From the NCBI RefSeq assembly GCF_009690905.1, contig NZ_VOSW01000099.1, positions 1-34,110 of the forward strand: a stretch of 34,110 nt of DNA, written 5' to 3'. The notes under the pieces were generated by a model, which worked only from the letters and a program-made list of their open reading frames with translations, made no database searches and was not told the DNA's origin. This stretch comes from Paraburkholderia madseniana (GTDB lineage: Bacteria > Pseudomonadota > Gammaproteobacteria > Burkholderiales > Burkholderiaceae). Shown here one piece after another: positions 9,716 to 17,968 of this stretch; positions within the stretch are counted from its first letter, which is position 1, and each line of letters begins with the position of its first letter. The translations under genes and the position numbers were made by a program.

Positions 9716-9917
9716 AACGGTGGATGCCCATGTATCGCGAGACCGGATCCGGAATAATGGCGTACCGCCCGACGGGCGCAGAGGAGGCGGATTCGTCTCG
9801 CGATGCATCGGGCATGAACTGGCCGGGAGCGGGCGGATACCTACGCGGCAACGCCCGTGAGAATACTGCGGTCAACGGGTGCAACAGACTCCAACAGAGC
9901 GTCGGATCGAGGACAAC

Positions 9918-10571
9918 ATGAACAAGATCAGGGTTGCGGTGGCGGACGACCACCCGATAGTGCTGGCGGGGATCGAAAGCATGCTGCGCGATGCGCCGGA
10001 CATCGAAGTCCTGTTTCAGGCCGGCAAAATCAAGTCATTGCTGGCGAAGGTTCGGGAACAGCCGCTGGACGTTCTCGTATGCGACTACGAGTTCGAAGAC
10101 AATGAAAGCGCGGATCGACTGAACCTGTTACGCCGGTTGACGCAAATCGTGCCGGATACAAGGGTGTTATTCCTGAGCTCGCATTCGGCTACGCACATCG
10201 TGTCGACCGCCCTCGCGAATGGCGCGGCCGGCTTTATCGGCAAGTCGAAGGCTGACTTCGCGATACTGGACGATGCTATCCGTCGGGTCCACAGCGGCGA
10301 GACGTATATTCCCACGTCCATTGCGAGCGCGATTATTTCCAGCGTATTCAGTACGAGAACGCGTCAGGGCAGCGGGCTCGAGGCGCTTTCGCCACGGGAG
10401 CTCGAAGTGGTGCGGCTGATATGCGCCGGGCATTCGATTGCCGAAGTCGCGCAGCGGGTGAGCCGGAGCCCGAAGACCATCAGTAACCAGAAGAACGCCG
10501 CGATGAAGAAGCTCGCCGCGCGCAACGATGTCGAACTCGCGAAGGCGGCGCGGGATCTCGGGATCATCTGA
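9918..10571 (+). CDS. Response regulator, NarL/FixJ class, RcsB-like
   Basis: 217 residues. The N-terminal receiver has the acidic pair in VAVADDHPIVLAGIESML and the phospho-acceptor Asp in LVCDYEF (about residue 56). A LuxR-type helix-turn-helix follows at about 150-215. The sequence LSPRELEVVRLICAGHS then SRSPKTISNQKNAAMKKL closely parallels the DNA-recognition region of RcsB (KTISSQKKSAMMKL in the enterobacterial protein, from memory). It is a cytoplasmic transcription factor, presumably phosphorylated through the Hpt of the divergent hybrid kinase. The start is ATG 9918 with GAGGA just upstream; a longer version from 9879 lacks a better site. The next gene downstream, an exported haem-motif protein, starts 226 bases later and may be a target. 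Confidence 0.93.
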   Translation: MNKIRVAVADDHPIVLAGIESMLRDAPDIEVLFQAGKIKSLLAKVREQPLDVLVCDYEFEDNESADRLNLLRRLTQIVPDTRVLFLSSHSATHIVSTALANGAAGFIGKSKADFAILDDAIRRVHSGETYIPTSIASAIISSVFSTRTRQGSGLEALSPRELEVVRLICAGHSIAEVAQRVSRSPKTISNQKNAAMKKLAARNDVELAKAARDLGII

Positions 10572-10665
10572 GCGATTGCGCGCCGGGTTCCGGTTGCAGT
10601 CAAGCGCGATTCGATACCCCTATTAATCTTTATAGTAGTTCCCCGGGAAGGCGCGCTCTAACCTC

Positions 10666-10678
10666 TAGCACTGTGCTA
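10666..10678. promoter_or_regulatory. Perfect 13-bp palindrome, possible operator
   Basis: TAGCACTGTGCTA is a perfect inverted repeat (6-bp arms, 1-base centre). It lies in the 226-base gap between the response regulator and the exported haem-motif gene, about 120 bases before that gene's start. An AT-rich stretch with TATAGT (about 10631) lies just upstream. It is not the known RcsB box. The operator role is inference from symmetry and position. Confidence 0.3.
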
Positions 10679-10797
10679 CGGACGCCTGATGCATCGACAG
10701 ATCTGACGTTGATGGCATCTCACGATAGTTCGGGTTGCAGAATAAGACGATTGAAGTCTGCACGATTATCGCCTGCAAAAAGAGGGAAACGACGCAA

Positions 10798-12117
10798 ATG
10801 AAAACGCGGATGACGACATTTCCGTCCACACCGAGGACGCGTGCGTGGCGGGCCGCCGTGTCGCTCAGCGTCGCGGCGCTGCTGGCCGCAATCGGCCCGA
10901 CGGCGTTTGCACAGCGTGCTGTCGAGCAGCCGAGAAAAACCTGCGATACCGCGACGACACCGTTTTGCGACGCAACGATGGCGCCTGTACCAGGATGGAA
11001 AGGGCGCGTATTCAGACTGGCGCAACATTACCCGGCCTCCGCACCGAAGGACGTCCAGCCGTGGCTGTCGTTCGATCCGCATCGCAAGCCGCAGGAATAT
11101 CTCGATGCGGTACTCGCGTACTTCTATGAAGGCAATACGCGTTCGAACACCGAGGCGAGCTTCGATCCAGCGCTCAACCGAGTGCGGGGGTGGTACAACG
11201 CGCCGTGGCAGGATCGCGGTACGAACGGGCGGGAATTTGTCCATGGGCTAACTCGCGAGCGGGTCTCCCTGCCGGGCGAACTCGATCCGAAACAGACACT
11301 GCCGTGGAATAACTATGCTGTCGGTTTTTATAATGCGCCGGGTGGGGTGACGCTCGGCAAGGTATGGGCGAACCATGGCAATCCCGACGCCGGTCTCGCC
11401 ACCATGCCGGAGGGGACGGTTGCCGCAAAGCTGCTTTTCACGACGGCTCCGGTCGAGCAGGTTCCGTGGCTCGCAGGGTCGCCCGAATGGCAGGCCTACG
11501 TCTATGATCCGAACGATTCCCACCCTCGCGCGACGAGCCCCCGGGCGATACGGACGGTTCGTCTTCTGCAGGTCGATATCGCAGTGAAGGATCGCCGCGC
11601 CACGGACACCGGTTGGGTGTTCGGCACGTTTGTCTATGGCGGTGGACCGGGACGCAAGGCGAAAGGCGGATCGGGGAGCGGGTGGCAGAACGTTTCGCCG
11701 GTCGGGGTCATGTGGGGCAACGATCCGGGCTACAAGCCGGGCCATGGTGAGTTACAGCAGACCGCGCTGAATCCCGCAGTCCATATGCCACACCTCGGAT
11801 ATCAAGGACGTTTGAACGGTCCTGTCGACAACGCCGTTTCCTCCTGCATGTCGTGCCATTCGACCGCTGAACTGCCGCAGGGCACGATGGTGCCGCCGAA
11901 AGGCGCCGATCCGGCTCCGTGGTTCCGCAACATTGAATCCGGCGTGCCGTTCGACGCCGGCCACAAGCCGCTTGACTACTCGCTGCAGCTCGAAGTGGGG
12001 CTGGTCAATTTCCTGCGGCAAAACCCGTCGGTTTTTCCGCGCTCGCTATCGGCGGCCCAGGTCGAGCGCGTGCACCAGGACATAGGCAAGCCATTATCGC
12101 GCGCCGGTGACGAGTAG
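10798..12117 (+). CDS. Exported protein with a single c-type haem motif (cytochrome c-like)
   Basis: 439 residues. An N-terminal signal peptide (SLSVAALLAAIGPTAFA, cleavage about AFA/QR) directs it to the periplasm. One haem-attachment motif, SCMSCHS, lies at about residues 348-354, and a Met (GTMVPP) shortly after could be the sixth ligand. The preceding 300 residues have no domain I recognise. The length is far above that of a simple cytochrome c, so this may be a redox enzyme or a cytochrome fused to an unknown periplasmic domain. ATG 10798 is preferred, with AGAGGG about 11 bases upstream and the signal peptide following at once; the frame is open to 10735. It lies in the same direction as the RcsB-like regulator. 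No terminal oxidase or other electron-transfer gene is adjacent. Confidence 0.82.
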   Translation: MKTRMTTFPSTPRTRAWRAAVSLSVAALLAAIGPTAFAQRAVEQPRKTCDTATTPFCDATMAPVPGWKGRVFRLAQHYPASAPKDVQPWLSFDPHRKPQEYLDAVLAYFYEGNTRSNTEASFDPALNRVRGWYNAPWQDRGTNGREFVHGLTRERVSLPGELDPKQTLPWNNYAVGFYNAPGGVTLGKVWANHGNPDAGLATMPEGTVAAKLLFTTAPVEQVPWLAGSPEWQAYVYDPNDSHPRATSPRAIRTVRLLQVDIAVKDRRATDTGWVFGTFVYGGGPGRKAKGGSGSGWQNVSPVGVMWGNDPGYKPGHGELQQTALNPAVHMPHLGYQGRLNGPVDNAVSSCMSCHSTAELPQGTMVPPKGADPAPWFRNIESGVPFDAGHKPLDYSLQLEVGLVNFLRQNPSVFPRSLSAAQVERVHQDIGKPLSRAGDE

Positions 12118-12424
12118 CGCCCCGCGTGATGCAACGCGAAGCGATGCGCGTTTCGCACACACGTTGATGTGCGCACTGGCAGGGCGGCTTTTGCCGGTGG
12201 TAACTCGCACTTTGGGTGTCGGCCCATGGCGCAACGCGGCCGTTGTTCCTGCCATGACGCCGGCTGAACCATGGGGAAGGGCGGCGCGATGGCCGCGGCA
12301 AAACCTGTGAGAGTTCATAGTTTTTGCGGGGCGCACTCCGTGCTGAAATCGGCGTTGCCCATCTCGGGGCAAGCCATCGCGTGCTGTGTTGCACGTTCGT
12401 CCTGCGCACGGGGGAGTACATCAT
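12118..12424. other. Intergenic, no gene seen
   Basis: 307 bases between the haem-motif gene and the lipoprotein gene. Short open frames here look like chance GC-rich frames. I see no clear promoter or hairpin. Confidence 0.5.
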
Positions 12425-12814
12425 ATGACGGAGAAGGGGCGCATTGCGACGGGTAATAGACGCCGCAATGCCTTGATCCTTGTGCTTTGTGCGCCTCTGC
12501 TTCTTGCCGGCTGCGTCACCTACGTCCGGCCGGGTGCAACACCGGCGATGCGCGACAGCGACCTCGGGCAATGCCAGTCGCTTGCGTACCGACGGGCGCC
12601 CCCCGAGCTGCAGACGGAAATGGTCAGCCCCGCTTACGTGACGCCGCCCGCCGAATGGTGCCGAAGGCACCATCATCACGAGCTTTGCAGGTACGAGCCC
12701 GGGTACTACGTGCCGCCTGAATACGCGAATGTCGACGTCAACGATGCGGCGAGAAATGCGCGGATAGACGCGTGCATGTCAGGGCGTGGCTATGTGAAAA
12801 AGGTCACGTTCTAG
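12425..12814 (+). CDS. Small lipoprotein (129 aa)
   Basis: The N-terminus is a lipoprotein signal peptide: basic residues, a hydrophobic core (ALILVLCAPLLL) and a lipobox LLAGC at about residues 27-31, with the Cys as the lipidation site. The mature part is about 100 residues, rich in Pro, Tyr and Arg, with a His cluster (WCRRHHHHELC) and four further Cys after the lipidated one (CQSL, WCRR, LCRY, ACMS) that could pair in the periplasm. ATG 12425 is preceded by GGGGAG 8 bases upstream, so this start is firm. The function is unknown. The His/Cys cluster might bind a metal (inference). Confidence 0.82.
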   Translation: MTEKGRIATGNRRRNALILVLCAPLLLAGCVTYVRPGATPAMRDSDLGQCQSLAYRRAPPELQTEMVSPAYVTPPAEWCRRHHHHELCRYEPGYYVPPEYANVDVNDAARNARIDACMSGRGYVKKVTF

Positions 12815-12959
12815 CCGCTTCCCCGTGCCGCCTGTGCGGCCGACGGTAATACGACTGAAAAACTCACTCTTTTGCCCGTGCCGGTTTCCCGCGATGTTCG
12901 CGATTATCGGCACGAGCCGGTGGGAAACCGGCAACCTTGTTTCGTATGGATCCCTGATA

Positions 12960-13184
12960 ATGTCGCAGCACAAGAAAAGTATGCAGATAATGCCGTGGCT
13001 CGTAGTCGCCGACGATGTTGTGCGAGCGGCCCGCATCGAGCAGTTGACACGGGAAGCGATGGTAGGACGCGCATTGATGGAAACATACTGCGCGATCAGT
13101 GGTGCGGCGCAGCTTCGGGCAACCGGTCCAGTCCCCGACCAGCATCCGATGGTGGTCGAGACGAAGGACTGCAATGTAGGGTAA
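12960..13184 (+). CDS. Small hypothetical protein (74 aa)
   Basis: Not recognised. The product starts MSQHKKSMQIMPWLVV and contains an amphipathic helix-rich middle (VVRAARIEQLTREAMVGRALME). There is no signal peptide or transmembrane segment, so it is not an obvious holin for the endolysin gene downstream. A GGA lies about 9 bases before ATG 12960. The frame is open upstream to 12825, but that part looks non-coding. Evidence for expression is weak. Confidence 0.4.
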   Translation: MSQHKKSMQIMPWLVVADDVVRAARIEQLTREAMVGRALMETYCAISGAAQLRATGPVPDQHPMVVETKDCNVG

Positions 13185-13424
13185 GCGGTTGGGTGCATCC
13201 TTCCTGGCCGAAATCCACAGCGCTCCAGAACGTAGTGTCTAGCACCTCGATATGCATTCGAACGCGTGCCGGCCGCACCTATAAAGATCTCTAGTGATCC
13301 TTAAGAAACAACCCGTATATCGTGCGTTATAGACCATTGCGGTCATTCGACGAGCAGGCGGGCGCCTGCCGCGTGAGTCCGCATATGGCCATGTTGGCTA
13401 AACGACGCGATAAAGGAGCAAGTG

Positions 13425-13922
13425 ATGGCAAGAATCTCTGTGGCGCAGGCTGGAAACAAAAACCGTATTGCCTTCCTCGACATGATCGCCCATTCGGAGG
13501 GCACTGCGGCTGACCCGGTGACCAAGGACGACGGCTACGACGTACTCGTGACCGGAGAAAAGGGTTCACAGCGGTTTGACAGCTACGCAGATCATCCCGA
13601 TGTCCTGGTGACGGTAAACAACAAGGGCCTTAAATCCACCGCTGCCGGTCGCTATCAGCTGCTTTACCGGTTCTGGCTGCCGTACAAGACGATGCTGAAG
13701 CTGCCGGACTTCAGCCCGGTTTCGCAGGACCTCGTCGCGTTGCAACAGATCCGCGAGCGACACGCGCTTCAGTCCATCGATGACGGAAAATTTGCCGATG
13801 CGGTCAAGGCGTGCGCGAATATCTGGGCATCCTTGCCGGGCAATAGTTATGGCCAGCATGAAAATGACGTGAACGTGCTGCAGCTCGCGTACGTGGCGGC
13901 CGGCGGGGTCGTTACCGCGTAA
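13425..13922 (+). CDS. Endolysin, phage lambda R-like lytic transglycosylase (GH104)
   Basis: 165 residues, about the size of lambda R (158). Strong family landmarks: AFLDMIAHSEGT with the catalytic Glu (about residue 26), GYDVLVTGE, SYADHP, STAAGRYQLL, DFSPVSQDLVALQQIRER and CANIWASLPGNSYGQ. The family cuts peptidoglycan between MurNAc and GlcNAc, leaving 1,6-anhydro ends. There is no signal peptide, so it would need a holin or cell lysis to reach the wall. No holin, spanin, integrase or structural phage gene is adjacent. ATG 13425 has AAGGAG 6 bases upstream, a near-ideal site. It may be a phage remnant, or a domesticated lysis gene such as one used for explosive lysis or tailocin release (inference). 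Confidence 0.92.
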   Translation: MARISVAQAGNKNRIAFLDMIAHSEGTAADPVTKDDGYDVLVTGEKGSQRFDSYADHPDVLVTVNNKGLKSTAAGRYQLLYRFWLPYKTMLKLPDFSPVSQDLVALQQIRERHALQSIDDGKFADAVKACANIWASLPGNSYGQHENDVNVLQLAYVAAGGVVTA

Positions 13923-13924
13923 AG

Positions 13925-13956
13925 GAATGCACCGGCGGCAAGCCGTCGGTGCATTC
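13925..13956. terminator. Bidirectional hairpin terminator
   Basis: A 14-bp stem (13925-13938 with 13943-13956, one G-T wobble) with loop CAAG lies between the stops of the convergent endolysin and aquaporin genes. The T tract is short on either side, but the stem is long and perfectly placed. Confidence 0.75.
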
Positions 13957-13971
13957 TTCGTGCTGCAGACC

Positions 13972-14730
13972 TTACGGCTCCATCGAACCGGCAGGTGCGA
14001 GAGCTTGTGCAAGGGTTTCCTGTTTGTCTTTTGCCGCGTCGAGCAGCAGGCGATAGAGCAGGCCGCCGACCGCGCCGCCAAGCAACGGCACGACCCAGAA
14101 CATCCACAACTGCTGCAAAGCCCAGCCTCCCTGGAACAGCGCAACCGCCGTGCTGCGAGCCGGATTCACCGACGTACTGGTGACTGGAATGCTGATCAGG
14201 TGGATGAGGGTGAGTGCGAAGCCGATTGCGATAGGCGCGAAACCCTTGGGCGCGCGATCGTCTGTCGCCCCCTGAATCACTATCACAAAGAACGCCGTCA
14301 GCACGAATTCCGACAGCATTGCAGCGTGCAATGCGTATCCGGCCGGGGAATGGGCGCCGTAGCCATTGGCCGCAAAGCCGGAGGCCTGCGCGCTGAAACC
14401 GTCCTTGCCCGTGGCGATCCCATAAAGAACGGCTGCGGCGGCAATGCCGCCGATCAATTGGGCGACGATGTACGGAATCACGTCTCTGGCGGGAAATCGC
14501 CCGCCGGCGCACAGGCCCACTGTCACAGCCGGATTGAAATGCGCGCCCGAAATATGTCCGACTGCATAGGCCATGGTGAGCACCGAAAGGCCGAACGCGA
14601 GCGCCACGCCTACGAAGCCGATACCGGACTGCGGCGTAACGGCGGCCGCAAGCACGGCGCTGCCGCATCCGCCCAATATTAGCCAGAACGTTCCAAATGC
14701 TTCCGCTGTCAGTCGTCGGGATAGGGTCAT
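13972..14730 (-). CDS. aqpZ: Aquaporin Z-like water channel
   Basis: 252 residues with six hydrophobic segments and the two pore half-helix motifs HFNPAVT (about 66-72) and SVNPARS (about 187-193). The N-terminal half begins MTLSRRLTAEAFGTFWLILGG, typical of AqpZ. It would form a tetrameric inner-membrane channel for water. The start ATG 14730 has AAGGAG about 7 bases upstream; the longer frame to 14835 has no ribosome site and is rejected. The gene stands alone. An inverted repeat about 60-100 bases upstream could be regulatory. The second half has an acidic loop (GATDDRAPKG), which differs from the E. coli protein as I recall it. Confidence 0.92.
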   Translation of the reverse strand: MTLSRRLTAEAFGTFWLILGGCGSAVLAAAVTPQSGIGFVGVALAFGLSVLTMAYAVGHISGAHFNPAVTVGLCAGGRFPARDVIPYIVAQLIGGIAAAAVLYGIATGKDGFSAQASGFAANGYGAHSPAGYALHAAMLSEFVLTAFFVIVIQGATDDRAPKGFAPIAIGFALTLIHLISIPVTSTSVNPARSTAVALFQGGWALQQLWMFWVVPLLGGAVGGLLYRLLLDAAKDKQETLAQALAPAGSMEP

Positions 14731-14791
14731 GGTTTTCTCCTTGCAGATGGCGTATGCAACGCGGTGCGTCGAATATCGGGCATCGTCGCAC

Positions 14792-14830
14792 GAACCTGAC
14801 AAGGAGAAAGCTATAAGAACTATCAGGTTC
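14792..14830 (-). promoter_or_regulatory. Inverted repeat upstream of aquaporin, possible operator/promoter region
   Basis: Arms GAACCTGA (14792-14799) and TCAGGTTC (14823-14830) are exact complements separated by 23 bases. On the minus strand the spacer holds TTATAG, a possible -10. This is 62-100 bases before the aquaporin start. The role is inferred from symmetry and position only. The rest of the 325-base gap to the glycosyltransferase gene shows nothing I can name. Confidence 0.25.
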
Positions 14831-15055
14831 GGCATCTCGAACGGCTGCGGTTTCGCATCCGGATTTGCGGCGTCAGCGTCTGTAAATCACCGTCCTATGG
14901 CAGGCTTTCCGCTTTGCGTGGAGCGGCGAGCCACGAGCGCCATGCGCCCCGCTGTGTCCGGTACGGGCGCGAAAGCGCAAGCGTGCGCCGAAAAAAGCGG
15001 CCATTGATGCTGTCGTCTCTCGGGTCTTCGAGCATTGCGGCGGATTACGGTCGCT

Positions 15056-16816
15056 TCACGGTTGCGGTCTCGCGACCATCACGCGACGCAGATCGCGCGC
15101 AATCACCCGCATCGGCAGTCCTTCGGCAGCCAAGCGCTGATAAAGCGCGGGCGGCAGCAACGCCATCGCGTAGCGCTTGCGCTTCCATAGTGCGACCCAG
15201 TCGTCGACGGTAGGCACCCATCTGTATGGCTCCAGAGATGCTCCGAACGACAGTTCGTCGCCGTGATGGACCATGATCATCGTGTGCCCGATGTAGAAGG
15301 GCAGTGTGTGGTCCAGCATGTCGACCGAGTAAAAGGGTGTGTCGGGCGGCAGCTTCGCGAGTTCGGCCTTGACCGCTGGCGCGAGCAACGCCCCCGAGCT
15401 GTACCGGCCGAACGCCTCGTGACCGTTGCCGCCGATGGCCGCCAACGCGAACCAGCCGAATGCGAACGCAACGACGCTCGCGGCGAGCGCGCCGCTTGCC
15501 GGTGCTCGTAACGCGAGGCGGTTCAGCCATAGTGCGACGAGGGTGAACACGAAGCAGGTGGCGAGCGCCGCGTAAATCCACAGCTGGAACTTGCGGTACA
15601 GCGCGGGCGGATTCTTTGCATCGCCCAGGTGAGCAAGGACCAGCGCGCCGAACGCGGCGAGGACCAGCAGTACGAGGTAGGCGAGCAGATGGCGGCGCCA
15701 CTGCGGGGCGCGCAGGGCCGGCAAATACGCGCCGATAGTCAGCGCGAGCGCAGGGGCGATCGGCAGCGTGTACGGGATCAGTTTCGAATGCGAAACGCTG
15801 AAGAATGCAAAGGTGAACGCCGACCATACCAGCAGCATTTTCGCCGGCGCGAAGCCGTTCGTCTGGCGCGGCGCGCGCAGCGCCAGACGCACGCTCTGGC
15901 AGCAGACCGACAGCCATGGAAGCAGGCCGATCAGCAGCACCGGCACGAAGTAGTAGATCGGCCCCGGGCGATGCTGTGCAGGTGTCAGATAACGCTGGAA
16001 CTGCTGGACCACAAAGAAGTAGTGGGCGAATTCCGGATTCGCGCGCTGCACCAGCACGAACCAGGGCGCTGCGACGATCGTGAAGATTAACGCGCCGCTG
16101 GCCAGGTGCAGGCGTTTCCATAGCGCCCAGTCGCGCGATAGCAGCGAATAAAGGATCACGGTCGCGCCAGGCACGATCAGCGCGGTCAGCCCTTTGGATA
16201 GCAGCGCGAGGGCCATTGCCGCCCAGCACGCCCACATCCAGCCGCGCTGCGCCGCGCGGCTGGAATCCGGCAACTGCGCGATCAGCAGCGCGCACAGCGA
16301 GAGCGCCATCCAGAACGAGACGCCGGTGTCGAGCATGTCGTAATGGCCCATCAGGTTCCAGTACGGCGAACTCGCAAGCACCGCCGCCGCCATCACGCCG
16401 GCCGCGGCGTTGAACACGCGCGTGCCGGTGTAGCCGACCAGCAGGATGCCGGCAAAGCCGCTCAGCGCGGTGTAGAGCCGTGCCTGCCACTCGCCCATGC
16501 CGAACCACGCGAAGGTGAGCGCGTTGATCCAGATCTGCAGCGGCGGCTTTTCAAAGTACTTATAGCCGTTGTAGCGCGGGGTAATCCAGTCGCCACTGAC
16601 GAACATCTCGCGGGCCATTTCGGCATAGCGGCCTTCGTCGCTCGGGATCAGATGGCGGTAGTCAAGCTGGGCGAACCACCCGATGGCAAACAGCAGCGTG
16701 ACCAGCAGCAGCGCAGCGGGTGCCAGCGACAACCACCGGGTGCGCGCGCGCATGGCGAGACTGGGCGCTGGCACAGCGCCGGCGACGAGCAAGTCGGGGG
16801 CGGGGATGTCTTGCAT
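15056..16816 (-). CDS. ArnT/PMT-family membrane glycosyltransferase (undecaprenyl-phosphate sugar donor type)
   Basis: 586 residues with about 12 hydrophobic helices and a C-terminal soluble periplasmic part. The first periplasmic loop carries the family signature SDEGRYAEMAREM (about 53-65), with the catalytic acidic residue, followed by ITPRYNGYKYFEKPPLQIW, closely matching ArnT (GT83). ArnT moves 4-amino-4-deoxy-L-arabinose from undecaprenyl phosphate onto lipid A on the periplasmic face, giving cationic-peptide resistance; relatives act on other acceptors. No arnBCAD-type genes are adjacent in this window, so the sugar is not certain. The start is the ATG at 16816; ribosome-site support is weak, and a downstream ATG just before the first helix (MRARTRWLSL) is possible. 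Confidence 0.85.
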   Translation of the reverse strand: MQDIPAPDLLVAGAVPAPSLAMRARTRWLSLAPAALLLVTLLFAIGWFAQLDYRHLIPSDEGRYAEMAREMFVSGDWITPRYNGYKYFEKPPLQIWINALTFAWFGMGEWQARLYTALSGFAGILLVGYTGTRVFNAAAGVMAAAVLASSPYWNLMGHYDMLDTGVSFWMALSLCALLIAQLPDSSRAAQRGWMWACWAAMALALLSKGLTALIVPGATVILYSLLSRDWALWKRLHLASGALIFTIVAAPWFVLVQRANPEFAHYFFVVQQFQRYLTPAQHRPGPIYYFVPVLLIGLLPWLSVCCQSVRLALRAPRQTNGFAPAKMLLVWSAFTFAFFSVSHSKLIPYTLPIAPALALTIGAYLPALRAPQWRRHLLAYLVLLVLAAFGALVLAHLGDAKNPPALYRKFQLWIYAALATCFVFTLVALWLNRLALRAPASGALAASVVAFAFGWFALAAIGGNGHEAFGRYSSGALLAPAVKAELAKLPPDTPFYSVDMLDHTLPFYIGHTMIMVHHGDELSFGASLEPYRWVPTVDDWVALWKRKRYAMALLPPALYQRLAAEGLPMRVIARDLRRVMVARPQP

Positions 16817-17591
16817 CAGGAGCCTATTCGGACCGAAGGCTTGTCGTCGCGTTGCTCGCGCCGCCACAGCCAATGCGCGGCAGGCGCGATGGCGAGGAAA
16901 GCCTCGCGCAACGTGGCAACGTACCAACGTGCAGCGGGGCCCTGTTCCAGGTTGACGTTATCTCAAGGCGCGGCGAGCGCTAGCTATCAGGTCCAATAGG
17001 TTTTCGCGCGCCCCGAAATCGGATGAAGGTGCCGTCCCGTCACCGGTGCAATTTGGGTGGGTGCCCATTCGCCGGCGCAAAAAACAACCAGAATGGATGC
17101 CAGATTCAACCGACGTCATTGCGATGCTTCGAGGCCTGTCTAGCACCGCGTCGATGGTGTGGCGCCAGCGGTCAGCGGATTGGACCGATCGCCACTATCA
17201 ACGCTTATAGCTTTCAAGGAGCGTGAACCGCCTATAGTCGAATTGCCCCGACCGTGAAAACGCAGGACGACCTGAGCCTGCGCGCGTCTCACGGGACGGC
17301 TCGCGACGTCACCTATATCCGAGTCGCAGCGCATGGCGAATTGCGCCGCGGGTTGACGCCTGTTCTTGCGAGAAGCGCGGCAAACGTCGGCCTCGATCGC
17401 GTGGACGGATCGCCATGGTCCGAGTCCCGGCCAGCAACCCGATGCCGGTATCGCCCCAGACCTTGCCGTCATCTTCGACACAGTAACTGGCGTGGTGTTG
17501 CACCTCTCCCGAAACCGCAATTCGCTCGTCGGCGGATTTCCGTTGAAAGTGCCGGTCTTTCTAATCGTTATCCTGCATAAAGGTAAAAGAA
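16817..17591. other. Long intergenic stretch, no supported gene
   Basis: 775 bases. Short open frames occur on both strands, but none has a ribosome site, a recognisable product or convincing codon use. I see no tRNA-like cloverleaf, insertion sequence end or strong hairpin. Confidence 0.45.
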
Positions 17592-17831
17592 ATGAAAAAC
17601 ATCTGGACATACAGTACCGTGGAGAACGGCTTGCTGTCCAACAATGCTTGCGACGTCGTGGGTGGGCCTGGAGAAGTCGTCTACGCCGTCACCGATCAGG
17701 GGATCTCCTCTTCCGTGGATCAGGGCAAGAGGTGGAACACCGAAGCGGAACGGCAAGGCGACAATACGGGCGAAACCGACGTCTGTGGGTTTACCTACAC
17801 CACTGGCTTCCCCGGAAAGCAATCAAAGTGA
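17592..17831 (+). CDS. Short ORF (79 aa) with one Asp-box/BNR-like repeat; possible remnant
   Basis: ATG 17592 has AAAGG about 8 bases upstream. The N-terminal half reads WTYSTVENGLLSN, then VVYAVTDQGISSSVDQGKRW. The end fits the Asp-box pattern S-x-D-x-G-x-x-W (SVDQGKRW, about residues 40-47). This is the rhythm of beta-propeller repeats (TTANGL-SN...IYAAT-GGLS-S-DGG--W) seen many times over in large bacterial proteins. Here only one repeat is present. The C-terminal 30 residues do not continue the pattern, so the gene may be truncated or a frameshifted remnant. No signal peptide. Confidence 0.5.
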   Translation: MKNIWTYSTVENGLLSNNACDVVGGPGEVVYAVTDQGISSSVDQGKRWNTEAERQGDNTGETDVCGFTYTTGFPGKQSK

Positions 17832-17968
17832 AGCCAGCCGGGCTACGACTCAAAGGCGGTTCCGGGCGAACCCACATTCATCCGAAAAACGTGGGCCGTC
17901 GGCGGCCAATTCAATCCGCCGCGGCTTCGGTATCCGGAAATGCCGCCTCGCGGCAACGTGTCCAACGG

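Noticed and set aside
12825..13922. Possible prophage region around the endolysin
   Set aside because: Only the endolysin has a phage origin; no integrase, holin, capsid, tail or attachment-site repeats are visible.
15045..16508. 487-aa open frame overlapping the glycosyltransferase on the same strand in another frame
   Set aside because: Composition (Arg, Ala, Gly) and lack of helices show it is a GC-rich off-frame shadow of the membrane protein.
17366..17968. Long upstream extension of the exported hypothetical at 17969
   Set aside because: No ribosome site, no coding character, overlaps another ORF, and it would bury the signal peptide at 17969.
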